Shown here: piece by piece, positions 12,513 to 24,560 of the stretch | Layout of the letters: each line of letters opens with the position of its first letter | Numbering within the stretch: the first letter of the stretch is position 1 | Source: Peromyscus leucopus | Taxonomy: Eukaryota > Chordata > Mammalia > Rodentia > Cricetidae | Direction: 5' to 3' | Length of the DNA: 64,000 bases | NCBI RefSeq assembly: GCF_004664715.2 | Contig: NC_051075.1 | Span: forward strand, 30,586,504-30,650,503 | Program-made: the position numbers and the translations under genes | The notes under the pieces: generated by a model | Seen by the model: only the letters and a program-made list of their open reading frames with translations | Told to the model about the DNA's origin: nothing | Database searches by the model: none

Positions 12513-13089
12513 CACGATCCTCACATTAGATGGTGAAAAATCCATTGACAAAATCTAACATTCCTTCATAATAAAGGTCCCTCATAGATTAGGAATACAA
12601 GGAACATAAATATTAAAAGGACAATTTACAGCAAGCTGACAGCAAATATCAAATTAAATGGAGAGAAACTCAAAACAATTCAACTAAAATCAGGAACAAG
12701 ACAAGGCTGTCCACTCTCCCCATATCTATTCAATATAGTAATGAAGGTTCTAGCAAAAGGAGTAAGACAACAAAAGGAGATCAAGGGGATGCAAATTGGA
12801 AAGGAAGAAGTCAGAATTTCACTATTTGCAGATGATATTATAGTCTACATAAGTGACCCCAATAATTCTACTAGGGAACTCGTACAGTTGATAAACACCT
12901 TCAGTAATGTGGCCGGATGCAAGATTAACTCAAAAAAATCAGTAGCATTCCTATACACAAATGATAAACGGGCCAAGAAAGAAATCAGAGAAGCATAGTC
13001 CTTTATAATAGCCACAAATAATATAAAATAACTTGGGGTAACTCTGACCAAACAAGTGAAAGACTTGTGTGACAAGAACTTCAAGTCCT

Positions 13090-13398
13090 TGTAGTGGGTA
13101 GCCATTCTAGCTTTGATCTGGAAGTTCCAACCCCCACTGAGGCTTCAGTAACTGTCATGCCTACAAGTCAAGGCCAAGAGAGGGCCCTGAACACCAGAGA
13201 TCTGGATGTGCCGCCCTCTCTTGGTTTCTGGACCCTGGACGCTAGAGGTAGACCAAGCAGAGTTCTCCAGAGAACACCGCCAGACTGTGCTACGTCTTCC
13301 CCAGTTCCTGCAACCTACCTATCACTTCATTTGTGAGTTATGCCACTAATAAACCTCCCTTTTAGCTACATGGAGTGGCCTTAATAATTTCACCAATA
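13090..13398 (+). mobile_element. Solo LTR (family unassigned) nested in L1-A ORF2
   Basis: About 309 bp, unrelated to LINE-1, interrupts ORF2. It starts TGTAGTGGGTAGCC and carries a poly-A signal AATAAA at 13348-13353. It is flanked by a direct repeat of ORF2 sequence: AGTCCT at 13084-13089 and 13399-13404, extendable to AAGTCCTTG because the LTR edge matches the target. ORF2 homology resumes immediately after. A TG start, AATAAA near the 3' end and a 6-bp duplication fit an ERV2 (beta-type, IAP- or mys-like) solo LTR, but the last bases are not a clean CA, so the exact 3' edge is uncertain by a few bases. It lies in the sense direction of L1-A. No internal retroviral genes remain. Confidence 0.75.
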
Positions 13399-15590
13399 AG
13401 TCCTTGAAGAAGATATCAGAAAATGGAAAGATCTCCCATGCTCATGGATCGGTAGAACTAACATAATAAAAATGGAAATCTTACCAAAAGCAATCTGTAG
13501 ATTCAATGCAATCCTCATCCAAATCCCAACACAATTCTTCACAGACCTGGAAAGAACAATATACTCAACTTCATATGGAAGAACAGAAAACCTAGGATAT
13601 CTAAAACAATTCTTTACAATAAAACAACCTCTGGAGGCATCACCATCCCTGACTTCAAGCTGTACTATAGAGCTATAGTAATAAAAGCCGTTTGCTATTG
13701 GCATAGATACTGACATGTGGAACAATGGAATCAAATTGAAGATCCTGACATTAATCCACACACCTATGAACATATGATTTTTGACAAAGAAGCCAAAATT
13801 GTACAATGGAAAAAAGAAAGCATCTTCAATAAATGGTGCTGGCATAACGACATCAACAAGTTACGTAGAAGACTGCAAATACATCCATATCTATCACCAT
13901 GCACAAAACTCAAATCCAAGTAGATCAAAGACCTCAAAATAAATCCAGAATGGGAAAAAGATCTTCACCAACCTGACATCTAACAGAGGGCTAATCTCCA
14001 AATTATATAAAGGACTCAAGAAACTAGACAGCAAAATACCAAACAATCCAATTTAAAAATAGGCTACAGATCTAAGCAGAGAATTCTCAACAGAAGAATC
14101 TGAAATAGCTGAAAGACATTTAAGGATTTGCTCAACATTCTTAGTCATCAGGGAAATGCAAATCAAAATGACTCTGAGATTTCATCTTAGACCTATCATA
14201 ATGGCTAAGATAAAAAAACACTGATGACAGCTTATGTTGGAGAGGATGTGGAACAAGGGGAACACCCTTCCACTGTTGGTGGGAGTGCAAACTTCCACAG
14301 CCACTTTGGAAATCAGTATTGTGTTTACTCAGATTAGTCAATCAGTCTACCTCAAGACCCAATGATACCACTGTTGGGCATATACCCAAGGGATGCTCAA
14401 GCATAACACAAGGACACATGCTTAATTATGTTCATAGCAGCATTATTCGTGATAGTCAGGATCTGGAAGTAACCTAGATGACCCTCAACAGAAGCATGGA
14501 AAAAGAAAATGTGGTACATATGCACAATGGATTATTACTAAACTGCAAAAAAAAAAAATGACATCATGAAATTTGCAGGCAAATGGGTGGAACTAGAAAA
14601 TATCATCCTAAGTGAGGTAACCAAGACTCAAAAAGACAAACATGGTATGTACTCACTCATAAGTGGATACTAGAGGTAAAACAAAGGATAATCAGACTAC
14701 AACCCACTGCTCCAGAGAAGCTAGGATACAAGGAGGACCCTTATACGGGTTATACGGATCACCTTAGGACTGGGAAACAGGAGATCCCAATAAATTACTG
14801 TTGATGAGTGGGGGGCAATAGAGGGTAGGGGATGGAGTATAAAAACATGAGGGAATGGGATGGTGGAGCTGGGGGAGGGACAGAGTGGGAGAGCAATGAA
14901 GGAGATATCTTGAGAGAGGGAGAGATTATGAGTAAGGGAGACACCTGGTGCTAGGGAAATTCTCAGGAATCCACAAGGATGACCCCTGCTTAGATTACTA
15001 GCAACAGTGGTGAGGGTGCCTGAACTGGCCTTCCCTGGTAATCAAATTGGTGAGTACCCTATCTGTTATCAGAGAGCCCTCATCCAGTAACTGATGGAAG
15101 GACATGCAGAGATCCACAACAATGCACCGGCAGAGCTCTGGAAATCCAGTCCAAGAAAGGGAAGAGGGATTACATGAGCAAGGAGAGTCAAGGCCATGAT
15201 GGGGAAATCTACAGAGACAACTGAACCAAGCTCAAAGGAACTCATGAACTTTAGAACGAAGCTGTGTAACCTGTATGGGACTGGACTAGACCCTCTGCAT
15301 ATGAGAGACAGTTGTGTAGCTGGGTCTGTTTGAGGGGCCCCTGTCAGTGTGACCAGGATCTATGAGCTTGTTTTCTGGATCAATCTACCTGTGGTCAGAC
15401 AACTTGCTTTCTCCTGATAAAGCTGGAAGGGGTTTGGTCCTGCCTCAATTGAATATACCAGGCTTAGCTGCACCCCTGTTGGAGAACTTACAGTGTTGGA
15501 GGAGAGGAGGAGGGGGAGAAGGGGTAAGGTTGGGGGAAGAGGGAGGAGGATTGAGAGGGGGATCTGTGGTTGGTATGTAAAATGAGTAAA

Positions 15591-15616
15591 TAATTAATAA
15601 TAATAATAATAATAAA
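15591..15616 (+). repeat. AAT tail microsatellite of L1-A
   Basis: About eight AAT units replace a simple poly-A tail at the 3' end of L1-A. Confidence 0.9.
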
Positions 15617-16059
15617 GAATATACTTAACAGAAAATAAATAAATATTGAAATTTAGTATTGCTACATTACAGAGGAAATTGTTGATATAATGATCAGAAA
15701 AAATAGTTTCTAGATTTCTGTTTAATTATTTATGGACAGAATTATCTACTAATCCATCTAAATAAATTAATAAAAGTCCCAAATGTAGCTATAATATTTA
15801 GGGTTTTCACCACATGCATACATACATACACAGGGATACAAATTTGCTCACACAGAAATCCCATAAAAACCACAAAATTAGAAATTGCAATATAAGCAAA
15901 AGATCTGTGAGATTTAAAAAAATGCCTACACAATGCATTACATGAACAAAATTCTCCAAAAATACCATTTGGATTTGTTTTCTGTTGTTATGTACTACTA
16001 TGCATTGGGTCTCCCTTGAATGTGGTTTTTATACCCAGTGAGAATCTGTTGCATAAGGT
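15617..16059. other. AT-rich spacer
   Basis: No gene or repeat recognised between the L1-A tail and the next LINE-1 fragment. Confidence 0.4.
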
Positions 16060-16990
16060 AATTTTTCCTTTGCTAGCTGTTGTCAACTGGAGATAGCTTC
16101 TGGGTCAGGTAGAGATGGGGATTTTTCCACTTCCATTCTCAGTGCTGGGACATATCTGGCTTAGACTTATGCAGGCCATGGGCACACCATTGTCACTGTC
16201 TTGTGAGTTTACATATGTATGTTCTGTTGTGTCTGGGAGATTTTGTTCCTTGGTATCTTCCATGTCTATTGGATCTTACAGTCTTTCTGCTTCCTCCTCC
16301 ACAAAGTTCCCTGAGCCTTAAGGGAAGGGATTTGTTGGAGTCATAAATGTCAGTTCTTTAGGCTGAGTGTTCAAAGGTCTCTCACTCTCCACAAATTTTC
16401 CAGATGTGAGTCTCTGCATTAGTTCTCATCTGCGAAAGGAAGAAGCTTCTCTGAGGTTAGCTGAGCAAGACACTGATCTGAAAGTATAGCAGAATGTCAT
16501 TAGGAGTCATTTTACTGTTATATTCCTTTAGCAGAGGTATAGTCTTTGGTTTTCCCATAGAACCATGCCTTGTCTAGTCTCAGGTTCTTTGCCACCAAAT
16601 CAATGTTGAGTAGAGGTCCCATCTCACAGTGTGGGACTTAATTCCAGTCAAATAGTCAGTCAAGGATCACTTCTATAGTTTTTGTACCACTATTGTACCA
16701 GGTTATCATGCAGGCTAGTCACCATTGCAGATAGAAGGATTTAATGATGGTTTTGCTGTTTATCTTTCACCTCTGAGGGTGTGCAGAATATCTTTTGGTA
16801 CCTTGAGAACTAGTCAATAAGGATGAAGTCTTAAGCAGGCATCACTTTTCCTTAACCTTCTCCCGTGCATTATGTAGGTGTTGTTTTTAGCACTAGTGCA
16901 TTGCCGTCAGTTGGTGGAGAGCAACTGGTTGCTTTTTCAATAACATTGCTTGTTTGGGGATTTCCATGGAAGCTCTTTGGTAAACAGCTC
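16060..16990 (-). mobile_element. Old LINE-1 (Lx-like) 3' region fragment, second copy
   Basis: Homologous to 1080-1935 over most of its length, in the same orientation. Shared segments include CACTGATCTGAAAGTATAG near 16475, AGGAGTCATTTTA near 16503 and GTCACCATTGCAGAT near 16717. It has no coding capacity. Read on the minus strand it again looks like the 3' non-coding part of an old rodent LINE-1. Confidence 0.55.
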
Positions 16991-17554
16991 ACATGGAAGT
17001 AACCCATCCCATTCTTTTTTTAAAATTGTTGTTTTAAGTACTATGGGATTATCTTTTATTTATCCTCTCTTCATCTTTTGTTTCTAGAAATTTACTCATT
17101 CTCATGGGGTTAAGAATTTATGTTGCATGAAATCAAGAAGAAATAAAGAAAATTTATGGTGATAATAATTCAGGCAGTTTGTATTTTAAAACACAGTAAA
17201 AAATTCCAAGGAATTTTGTTTGATGACCAATTGTTGGTTAAAAAAAAAAAAAAAACAGTCCCAGGATTTCATACAAGTTGTCTTCTCCTATTCTGGGCAA
17301 CTGTACACCACATGCTTATTGGTTTTGCTCCAATTATTGAAAGATTATATGGAAATATAAAACTTAAAATTTCCTGTACAAAATGTAATATTTTACTACC
17401 ATATTGGTTTCAGAAAGAGAGTCTGTCAATTATCCCAGTGTTTTGATCATCTTGATATAAACATAGACACATGTAAGAAGAAACTCAATTGAGAAAATTC
17501 CTCCAAAAGTTTGCCTATAGACAAGTGAGTAGGACATTCTTGATTAATGACTTA
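16991..17554. other. AT-rich spacer
   Basis: Nothing recognised apart from an A16-type run near 17239-17254. A 96-codon open frame at 17156-17446 has no support as a gene. Confidence 0.4.
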
Positions 17555-17790
17555 TTTGTGAGGACCCAGTTCATACTGGGCTGTGCCATACCTGGGTAAG
17601 TGGTCCTATCATGTAGAAGAAGGCAAACTGAGGGAACCCTGGGAAGTTCTATTCACTTCCTGCCTTCTGTTTCTTGTCTTGAGTGCCTTCCTTTGTTTCC
17701 ACTCATGATGATTGTAACCTTTGAAACAAATTGGCCCTTTCTTCTCCATGTTACTTTCTGCCAGGGTGTTTTATTAAAACCATAAAATCT
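17555..17790 (+). mobile_element. Rodent interspersed repeat, family unassigned
   Basis: The block beginning near GACCCAGTTCATACTGGGCT, with a CTTCCTGCCTTCTG block in the middle and ending GGGTGTTTTATTAAAACC, resembles a widespread rodent medium-reiterated repeat whose 3' end reads CATGGTGTTTCATCACAGC. I recognise the general sequence but cannot assign the family with confidence. Confidence 0.4.
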
Positions 17791-18689
17791 CGTGAACACA
17801 TCTACCTATAAAAGTCATTTTTATTTTGTATTTTTACACATAGAGTGCTGGAATTTTATTTTTATTCTTTTATTATTTCACATACATGTATTATATAGTA
17901 AGTATATATATATAATATGCATGTATTTATATTACATAAGTATATAGTAATAATCATACTTATTGAGCCTCATCTTCTCAGTCTCATTTAACTCTCTCTG
18001 AATCCTTTCTCAGCAAGTCCCCATCTTATTTTCCAGTCTTCTTTTCTTTTGTGATATTCTGCATTTTATTTTTAGAGATCCAGATATAATTTACATGCCA
18101 CTATGTCATTGCTCAGAAATAAATAATGTAGTAATCAAATAAACATTATGTTTAAAAAGCATAAAAAATGCTTAATAGCTATATCTCTAATAAGATTCTA
18201 AATATTCAGTACTTTATTCCATGTATACCCAGTTAGGACCTGGGTATTCAAACCTGCAATTACCAAGAAATTCAAAGAAATACCACACACAAATATCATC
18301 TTGTTCTTATTTATTCAATCATTTTGTAATTATTGAACCATTACCAATCTTAATAAAATAATAGAGAAATGGAATTTTTGTACAATGATTATGGGGATAT
18401 AATTTATGCATTTTGTAATAAAATGGTACATATAGAGGTTCTTCAACAAAATATAGAACCTGGGGGTATATTTGAGGTTTTGAATGGGTATTTAGAATAC
18501 ACAAGTCCCTGTGTTTCATTTCATAGGACTGCAAACAGCATATACTGTATGTGTATGTGCATATTTGCATGTGTGAGTTCTTGTACAGTTATAAGTACAA
18601 CTAGACTAAAATTTAACACTACTACTTCTGGTTATTCTTCAAATAAGTTAAAGCAGGATTTCAAAGAAGAATGCACATTTTCATACTCA
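17791..18689. other. AT-rich unique sequence
   Basis: No repeat or exon recognised. Open frames of 83 and 110 codons overlap on opposite strands (18319-18701); neither has a recognisable domain. Confidence 0.4.
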
Positions 18690-19020
18690 TTGTATGAGTG
18701 ATCATAATAGCCAAGATATGAAGGATTTGAACATGCATAAAGAAAATATGTTGTATATGAACAATAATATATTACCTAACTATTAGCATGAAATCTAATA
18801 TATGTCATAACAACAACAACAATAAAAAGCCCTGAGGACATTATGCTCAGTGAACTAAGACATAAAAGATGGAAATAAAATGCATGGTTCCACTTAATTA
18901 TGAAAAAAAATATAGAAAAGTTCCTAGAAATAAAGTAGAAATGGTGGATTTCATAGTCTAAGGGGAATAAGAAATACAAACTTGCTATTTAGTTGGTATT
19001 CTAGATATCTTGCTGGTAGA
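18690..19020 (+). mobile_element. Ancient LINE-1 ORF2 C-terminal fragment
   Basis: Remnants of the ORF2 end: a segment equivalent to the ATAGCCAAGATATG block, then GACATTATGCTCAGTGAACTAAG near 18838, which corresponds to the highly conserved end of ORF2 before the stop. Strongly decayed, so an old insertion. Confidence 0.6.
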
Positions 19021-20715
19021 TATTATGCTGTCATTTCTCATACTCACATCATGCACACATATACACATAGATGATCAAATTACTATGGTATTAATCATTT
19101 TAGCCCTTTTATAAATTTTACAACCCTAATTCTTATAGCTATAAATATAAAATTCTTCCACTACTTTTTATAATTTTATGTGCTTTTTATTATCATTATA
19201 CATTAATTTTCTTATTATTCTCAATTTTTAAAAAAATCATTACATGTTCATGGAAATTGAGTTGAGCTTTGAGTATCTTGTATGCTAAGCATCATTGCAT
19301 TTGTTGTAGAAAAAATTCTATTTTTGATATTTCTAATAGAGAAAAATTTACTTTTTCTTTTTCCACACAGATTCTTTTATTTATATTTCATATCTAATTG
19401 TTTAACTATAGCTTCTAATACAGTGATGGACAGAGTACCACGAATGAATCTTGCTGAATTGTTCTTGATTTTATTGATAAATATTCACCATCTGGCATTA
19501 ACTGTCACACAGCTGCACTTTTCAATGATTCACATATTGTGTTGAGATTGTTCTCTCTATTTTACTCAAGATTTATATCACATTGTATCTTTCCTTCATT
19601 AACTTTTTTCTTTAATTTTACTCTGTGTACTTTCCATTTCAGACTATTATTTTTTTTAAAAAAAATACTTTGATCCTTATATTGCCTGCCAGCCTCTTAA
19701 GTCTATCATATTGATTACTATTACTTTAGAGGCAAGTTCTATCACACCCATTTTATTTTTTCCAGTGTATCAGCTACTCTTACTTGCCTATTCTTTTCCA
19801 TGCATCATAATTCTTTGTTAGAATCGAACACTACATATGCTACTTTCTTACTGCTGTCCTCCAGAGTTGTTATTTTGTTTGGTAATTTGACTGAAATAAT
19901 TCTATGAATTTTATTTCCCCTGTAGTGATTTGTTTATATTTCCACCACAGCCTTAGTCTTTTAATTGGACTGTAAAGCTACCAGGCCATTACCTAAAGTC
20001 TAGCTAAAACTGCTAATTTTCCAACAAATGTATGGTCCTTTAGCTAGTGTGATTGCTTCTGGATCTGTGTGTGTAATTTGGATGTTGTGTTTATAAATTA
20101 CAGACTTTAGGTTTTGACTGGTGCATCAAATAATGAATAATAGCTATGGGGTTTCTCTCTGATTATTTGATAGAGAAAATTCACATGAGACAGACAAGAT
20201 AAGACCTCCCTCCAAAGATGTACACATTTTAATGCTTAGACTACTTATAGAATATTATAGGCTACCTAGACAAGGACTATAAGTGGAGTCAAGGTTGCTG
20301 ATGATCCATTGTTTTACATATGCATACAGGCCTTCTCTGCTTGTAAAAATCCTTACCTCAAAGCTTGAAGAATTTTTATCCTTCACCCATAAGCTATCCT
20401 CTGAACTCAGCACTGTGGCAAATATGCCTTCACATGTTTGGACACACACTCACATTAAATGTAATAAAATGACTACATATTGATTATCCTGATTTGTCAA
20501 GTTGGTCCAAATGTAGTGGTGGATATCTTAAATTAGAAGAAAATAAAAATTTCAGAATAATGGGAAAGTGAAAAAGACTGATATGACAGAATTGTAATAG
20601 GAGAAATGAGGAACTAATAAAGATGAAATCTAGAATCCAAATAAATATCAATAATTAAAATGAAAAACCAAGAAAATTTACTTTCCTTTGTAACTCAAGT
20701 AAGGCATAAAACAAT
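19021..20715. other. AT-rich sequence without a gene
   Basis: Mainly T-rich DNA. Some of 19540-19990 may be an old LINE-1 3' UTR, but I cannot support a boundary. No exon seen. Confidence 0.4.
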
Positions 20716-21667
20716 GCAAACAAATTCTTTTCTTTTATTTTATTTTACAATACCATTCAGTTCTACACAACAGCCTCAGATTCCCTTGATCTCCCCACTT
20801 CTACCCCCTCCCCTTTTCCCCAGCCCACCCCCCATTCACACATCCTCCAGGGCAAAGCCTCCCCCAGGACTGAGATCAACCTGGTAGACTCAGTCCAGGC
20901 AGGTCCAGGCCCCTCCTCCCAGACTGAGACAAGCGTCCCTGCATAAGCCCCAGGTTTCAAATAGCCAACTCATGCAATGAGCACAGGACCCAGTCCCACT
21001 GCCTAGATGCCTCCCAAACAGATCAAGCCAATCAACTGTCTCAGCTATTCAGAGGGCCTGATCCAGTTGGGGGCCCCTCAGCCTTTGGTTCATAGTTCAT
21101 GTGTTTCCATTCGTTTGGCTATTTGTCCCTGTGTTTTATCCAACCTTGGTTTCAACAATTCTCGCTCATATCTCACTCATATAAACCCTCCTCTTTCTCG
21201 CTAATTAGACTCCCGGCGCTCCACCTGGGGCCTAGCCATGGATGTCTGCATCCAGATTCCTCAGTCCTTGGATGGGGTTTCTGGCACAACTATTAGGGTG
21301 TTTGGCCATCCCATCACCAGAGTAGGTCAGTCCTGGCTGTCTCTCGACCATTGCCAGCAGTCTTTTGTGGGGGTATTTTTATGGATATCTGTGGGCCTCT
21401 GTAGCACTTTGTTTCTTCCTTTTCTCATGTGGTCTTCATTTACCATGGTCTCCTATTCATTCTCCCTCTCTGTTCATGATCCAGCTGGGATCTCCCGCTC
21501 TCTTTCCCTCGACCCTCGCCCTTCATTGCTCTCACTCATGTCATTGTTCATGTAGATCTCAGCCATTGCTCTGTCATTGAGAGATCCTCTTGTCTTTCTT
21601 GGGGTCTTGTTTTCCAGGTAGCCTCACTGGTGATGTGAGTAGCAGTCCAGTCATCCTTGTTCAATAT

Positions 21668-23838
21668 CTAGTATCCTCCTATGAGTGAGTACATATCATA
21701 TTTGTCTTTCTGAGTCTGGGTTACCTCACTCAGGATGTTTTTTCTTGACCTATCCATTTGCCTGCAAACCTCATGATGTCATTGTTTTTCTCTGCTAGTA
21801 GTATTCCATTGTGTATATGTGCCACAATTTATTTATCCATTCTTCAGTTGAATGTCACCTAGGTTGTTTCCATGGTTTGGCTATTACAAACAATGGTGAT
21901 ATGAACATAGCTGAGCAAGTGCTCTTGTGGTATGATTGAGCATTTCTTGGGTATATTCCCCAGTGGTATAGCTGGATCTTGGGGGAGATTGATTCCCAAT
22001 TTTCTAAGAAAGCATCATATTGATTTCCAAAGTGGTTGTAAAAGCTTGCATTCCCACCAGTAGTGGAGGAGAGTTCCCCGAGTTCCACATCCTCTCCAGC
22101 ATAAAGTGTCTTCAGTGTTTTTGATCTTAGCCATTCTTACAGGCGTAAGGTGGTATCTTTTGAATTGCATTTCCCTGATGATTAGGGATGTTGAGCAATT
22201 CCTTAAATGTCTTTCAGCCATTTGAGTTTCCTCTGTTGAGAATTCTGTTTAGTTCTATAGCCCATTTCTTAATTGGACTGTTGGTCGTTTTGATGTCTAA
22301 TTTCTTGAGTTCCTTATATATTCTGGATATCAGTCCTCTGTCAGATGTGGGGTTGGTGAAGACCTTTTCCCATTCTGTAGGCTATTGCTTTGCCTTGTTG
22401 ACCATGTCCTTTGCTCTACAAAAGCTTTATAGTTTCAAGAGGTCCTATTAATTGATTGTTTCTCTCAGTGTCTGTGCTACTGGTGTTATATTTAGGAAGT
22501 GATCTATGCCAAATGCATTCAAGACTACTTCCTACTTTCTCTTCTAGCAGGTTCAGAGTAGCTGGGTTTATGTTGAGGTCCTTGTTTCACTTGAACTTAA
22601 GTTTTGTGCACAGTGACAGATATGGAACTATTTGCAGCCTTCTACATGTTGATATCCATTTATGCCAATACCATTTGTTGAAGATTCTTTCTTTTTTCCA
22701 TTGTACAGTTTTGGCTTCTTGTCAAAAATTATATGTTCATAGGTGTGTGGGTTAATGTCAGGGTCATCAATTCAATTCCATTGGTCCACATGTCGGTTTT
22801 TATGCCAATATATCAAGCTGTTTTTATTATTGTAGCTCTATAGTAGAGCTTGAAGTCAGGGATTGTGGTGCTTCCAGAGATTGTTTTATTGTACAGGATT
22901 TTTTTGGCTATCCTGGGTTTTTTGTTTTTCCATATGAAGTTGAGTATTATTCTTTCCAGATCTGTGAAGAATTGTGTTGGTATTTTGATGCGGATTGCAT
23001 TGAATCTGTAGATTGCTTTTGGTAAAATTGCCATTTTTACTATGTTGGTCCTACCTATCCATGAGCATGGGAGATCTTTCCATTTTCTGACATCCTCTTC
23101 AATTTCTTTTTTCATGGACTTAAAGTTCTTGTCATATAGGTACTTCCCTTGCTTGGTTAGTGTTTCCCCAAGGTATTTTATGTCATTTGTGGCTATTGTA
23201 AAGGGTGATATATCTCTAATTGCCTTCTGAGCTTCTTTGTCCATTGTATATAGGAGGGCTACTGGTTTTTTTTTTGAGTTGATCTTGTATCCTGCTATGT
23301 TGCTGAAGGTGTTTATAAGCTTTATCAGTTCCTGAGTGGAATCTTTGGGGTCACTCAAGTATACTATCATGTCATCTGCAAATAGGGAAAGCTTGACTTC
23401 TTTTCCAATTTGTATCCCCTTAATCTCCTTATGTTGTCTTACTGCTCTGGCTAGAACTTCAAGTACTATATTGAATAAGTATGGGGAGAGTGGACAGCCT
23501 TGTCTCATTCCTCATTTTAGTGGAATTGCTTTGATTTTCTCTCCATTTAATTTGATGTTGGCTGTTGGCTTGCTGTAAATTGCCTTTATTATGTTTAGGT
23601 ATGTTCCCTGTATTCCTGATCGCTCCAAGTCTTTTATCATGAAAGGGTGTTGGATTCTGTCAAATGCCTTTTCTGCATCTAGTGAGATGATCATGTGTTT
23701 TTTTTTTTTTTTTCTTTGAGTTTGTTTATATGGTGAATTACATTGAAGGACTTTCGTATGTTGAACCACCCTTGCATCCCTGGGATGAAGCCTACTTGAT
23801 CATGGTGGATAATTGTTCTGATGTGTTCTTGGAGTCTG
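21668..23838 (-). pseudogene. LINE-1 ORF2 remnant of L1-B
   Basis: ORF2 homology runs from within the reverse transcriptase to the stop (CTA on the plus strand, 21668-21670). The best preserved stretch, minus strand 23508-22813, is open for 231 codons. It contains [20 protein letters not shown], the catalytic box [23 protein letters not shown] and [11 protein letters not shown]. An upstream open piece (23769-23512) carries the K-tract, then [16 protein letters not shown]. Frameshifts separate these pieces and further stops follow, so no functional protein is made. The zinc-knuckle-like region near 22120-22020 still shows CWRGCG and CKLLQPLW in one frame. The endonuclease domain is absent because of 5' truncation. 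Confidence 0.94.
23698..23713 (-). repeat. A16 tract in ORF2 of L1-B (T on plus strand)
   Basis: Homopolymer at the position homologous to 12490-12512 in L1-A, encoding the lysine run before the I-S-L-D motif. Confidence 0.93.
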
Positions 23839-24164
23839 GCAAACAAATTCTTACCTTCTGTCTTCCAAGGAACTGTTTGCTTTTGAGTAACAAAACAGGA
23901 ACTAAGTTTCTATTATTTTAAAATATTCTTTTATGTTTATGAATCTGGCAGCCACATATATAGAGAAACCTGCTCCATTGCTTATCTATCCACTCTATGA
24001 AACCACATCTAGGAACTGGAGTTTACCGGGGAGGACTGTCTTTTTACCTACGCACATTCAGGATTTTTAACATGTGATTTGTTGTGTATGTTCTAACGAT
24101 TGTAATTTTGGTAAAAATATCTTAATTTTTTTCTAATTTGTTGTTTAAACTTGAAATTTGAAAT

Positions 24165-24560
24165 TGTTTGAACTCACAGAGACAGTGACAGCATGCACAA
24201 GATCTGGAAGAGATCAAGCCCGACAAAATATAAGCACTGGGGGGGGGGGCGGTAGTGGACATGAAGAACGAACGGTCCATATCCATGAACTTATTCACAT
24301 TTGATATCTGCAGAAAAGGGACAATCTGTTTCCTTCAATAGATTTGGTATATCAATACTTTAGTTCAGGCCTCATATTCAGTAGTCAGCAAATACAAATT
24401 AACTATATGTCTTCTTGTGTATTTTTTATTTTGTTTTGTGTTTTCCTTTTTTTTTTTTTTGAGTGAGAAAGAACATAAAATTGGGATGAGAGGGAATTAT
24501 CTGAAAAGAGTTAGGGGAAAGGAAATAGTATGATCAAATTGTATTATATGAAATTTTCAA
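24165..24560 (+). mobile_element. LINE-1 3' UTR terminal fragment
   Basis: Starts near ACTCACAGAGACAGTGACAG, passes through a G10 run at 24240-24249 and a T-run near 24446-24461, then GAGTGAGAAAGAACATAAA near 24462 and the end ATGATCAAATTGTATTATAT. This is the typical end of an older rodent LINE-1 3' UTR. Confidence 0.6.

Larger units (their letters stand above)
10716..14673 (+). pseudogene. LINE-1 ORF2 remnant (endonuclease-reverse transcriptase)
   Basis: ORF2p nicks target DNA and reverse-transcribes LINE-1 RNA. Seen in order: the N-terminal region ([16 protein letters not shown]), endonuclease motifs (QETHL near 10842; LNIYAPN near 11050; [14 protein letters not shown] near 11300), the pre-RT region (INKIRNEKGDITTD near 11880), RT motifs (RPISLMN near 12310; the catalytic FADD box at 12825-12836), [11 protein letters not shown] near 13480, and a C-terminal end with a stop at 14671-14673 after YSLISGY. 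Many stops and frameshifts are present. A solo LTR (13090-13398) interrupts the region after the RT core, and about 186 bp is missing near 13950 compared with L1-B. A-runs at 12111-12130 and 12490-12512 are expanded lysine-codon tracts. The first codon is not identifiable; the start given is where homology begins. Confidence 0.92.
9345..15616 (+). mobile_element. LINE-1 copy L1-A, nearly full length, degenerate
   Basis: Order on the plus strand: a GC-richer 5' UTR (about 9345-9638, containing two ATTGGACCAAGAG units near 9515-9545), an ORF1 remnant, an ORF2 remnant, a 3' UTR (14674-15590) with a purine-rich G/A tract near 15500-15560, and an AAT-type tail (15591-15616). Net length without the nested LTR is about 6.0 kb, close to a complete rodent LINE-1. 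ORF1 and ORF2 carry many stops and frameshifts, so the copy cannot retrotranspose. It is split by a solo LTR at 13090-13398 and lacks about 186 bp of ORF2 present in L1-B. I could not find a convincing target-site duplication. Confidence 0.92.
20730..23838 (-). mobile_element. LINE-1 copy L1-B, 5' truncated, with 14-bp target duplication
   Basis: Minus-strand LINE-1 with its poly-A side at the left (T-rich 20730-20750), then the 3' UTR (20750-21667), then ORF2 from its stop back into the reverse transcriptase. It is bounded by a perfect 14-bp direct repeat GCAAACAAATTCTT at 20716-20729 and 23839-23852, which fixes both ends and shows simple 5' truncation. The 3' UTR, C-rich on the plus strand at 20795-20830, differs from that of L1-A, indicating a different LINE-1 lineage. 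ORF2 is broken but less damaged than in L1-A. Confidence 0.96.

Noticed and set aside
13094..13336. 80-codon frame that looks like an ordinary soluble protein
   Set aside because: Falls entirely within the solo LTR nested in L1-A, has no matching domain, and both LTR edges and the target duplication are visible.
21007..21580. Overlapping plus-strand frames rich in serine and leucine
   Set aside because: Antisense of the 3' UTR of L1-B.
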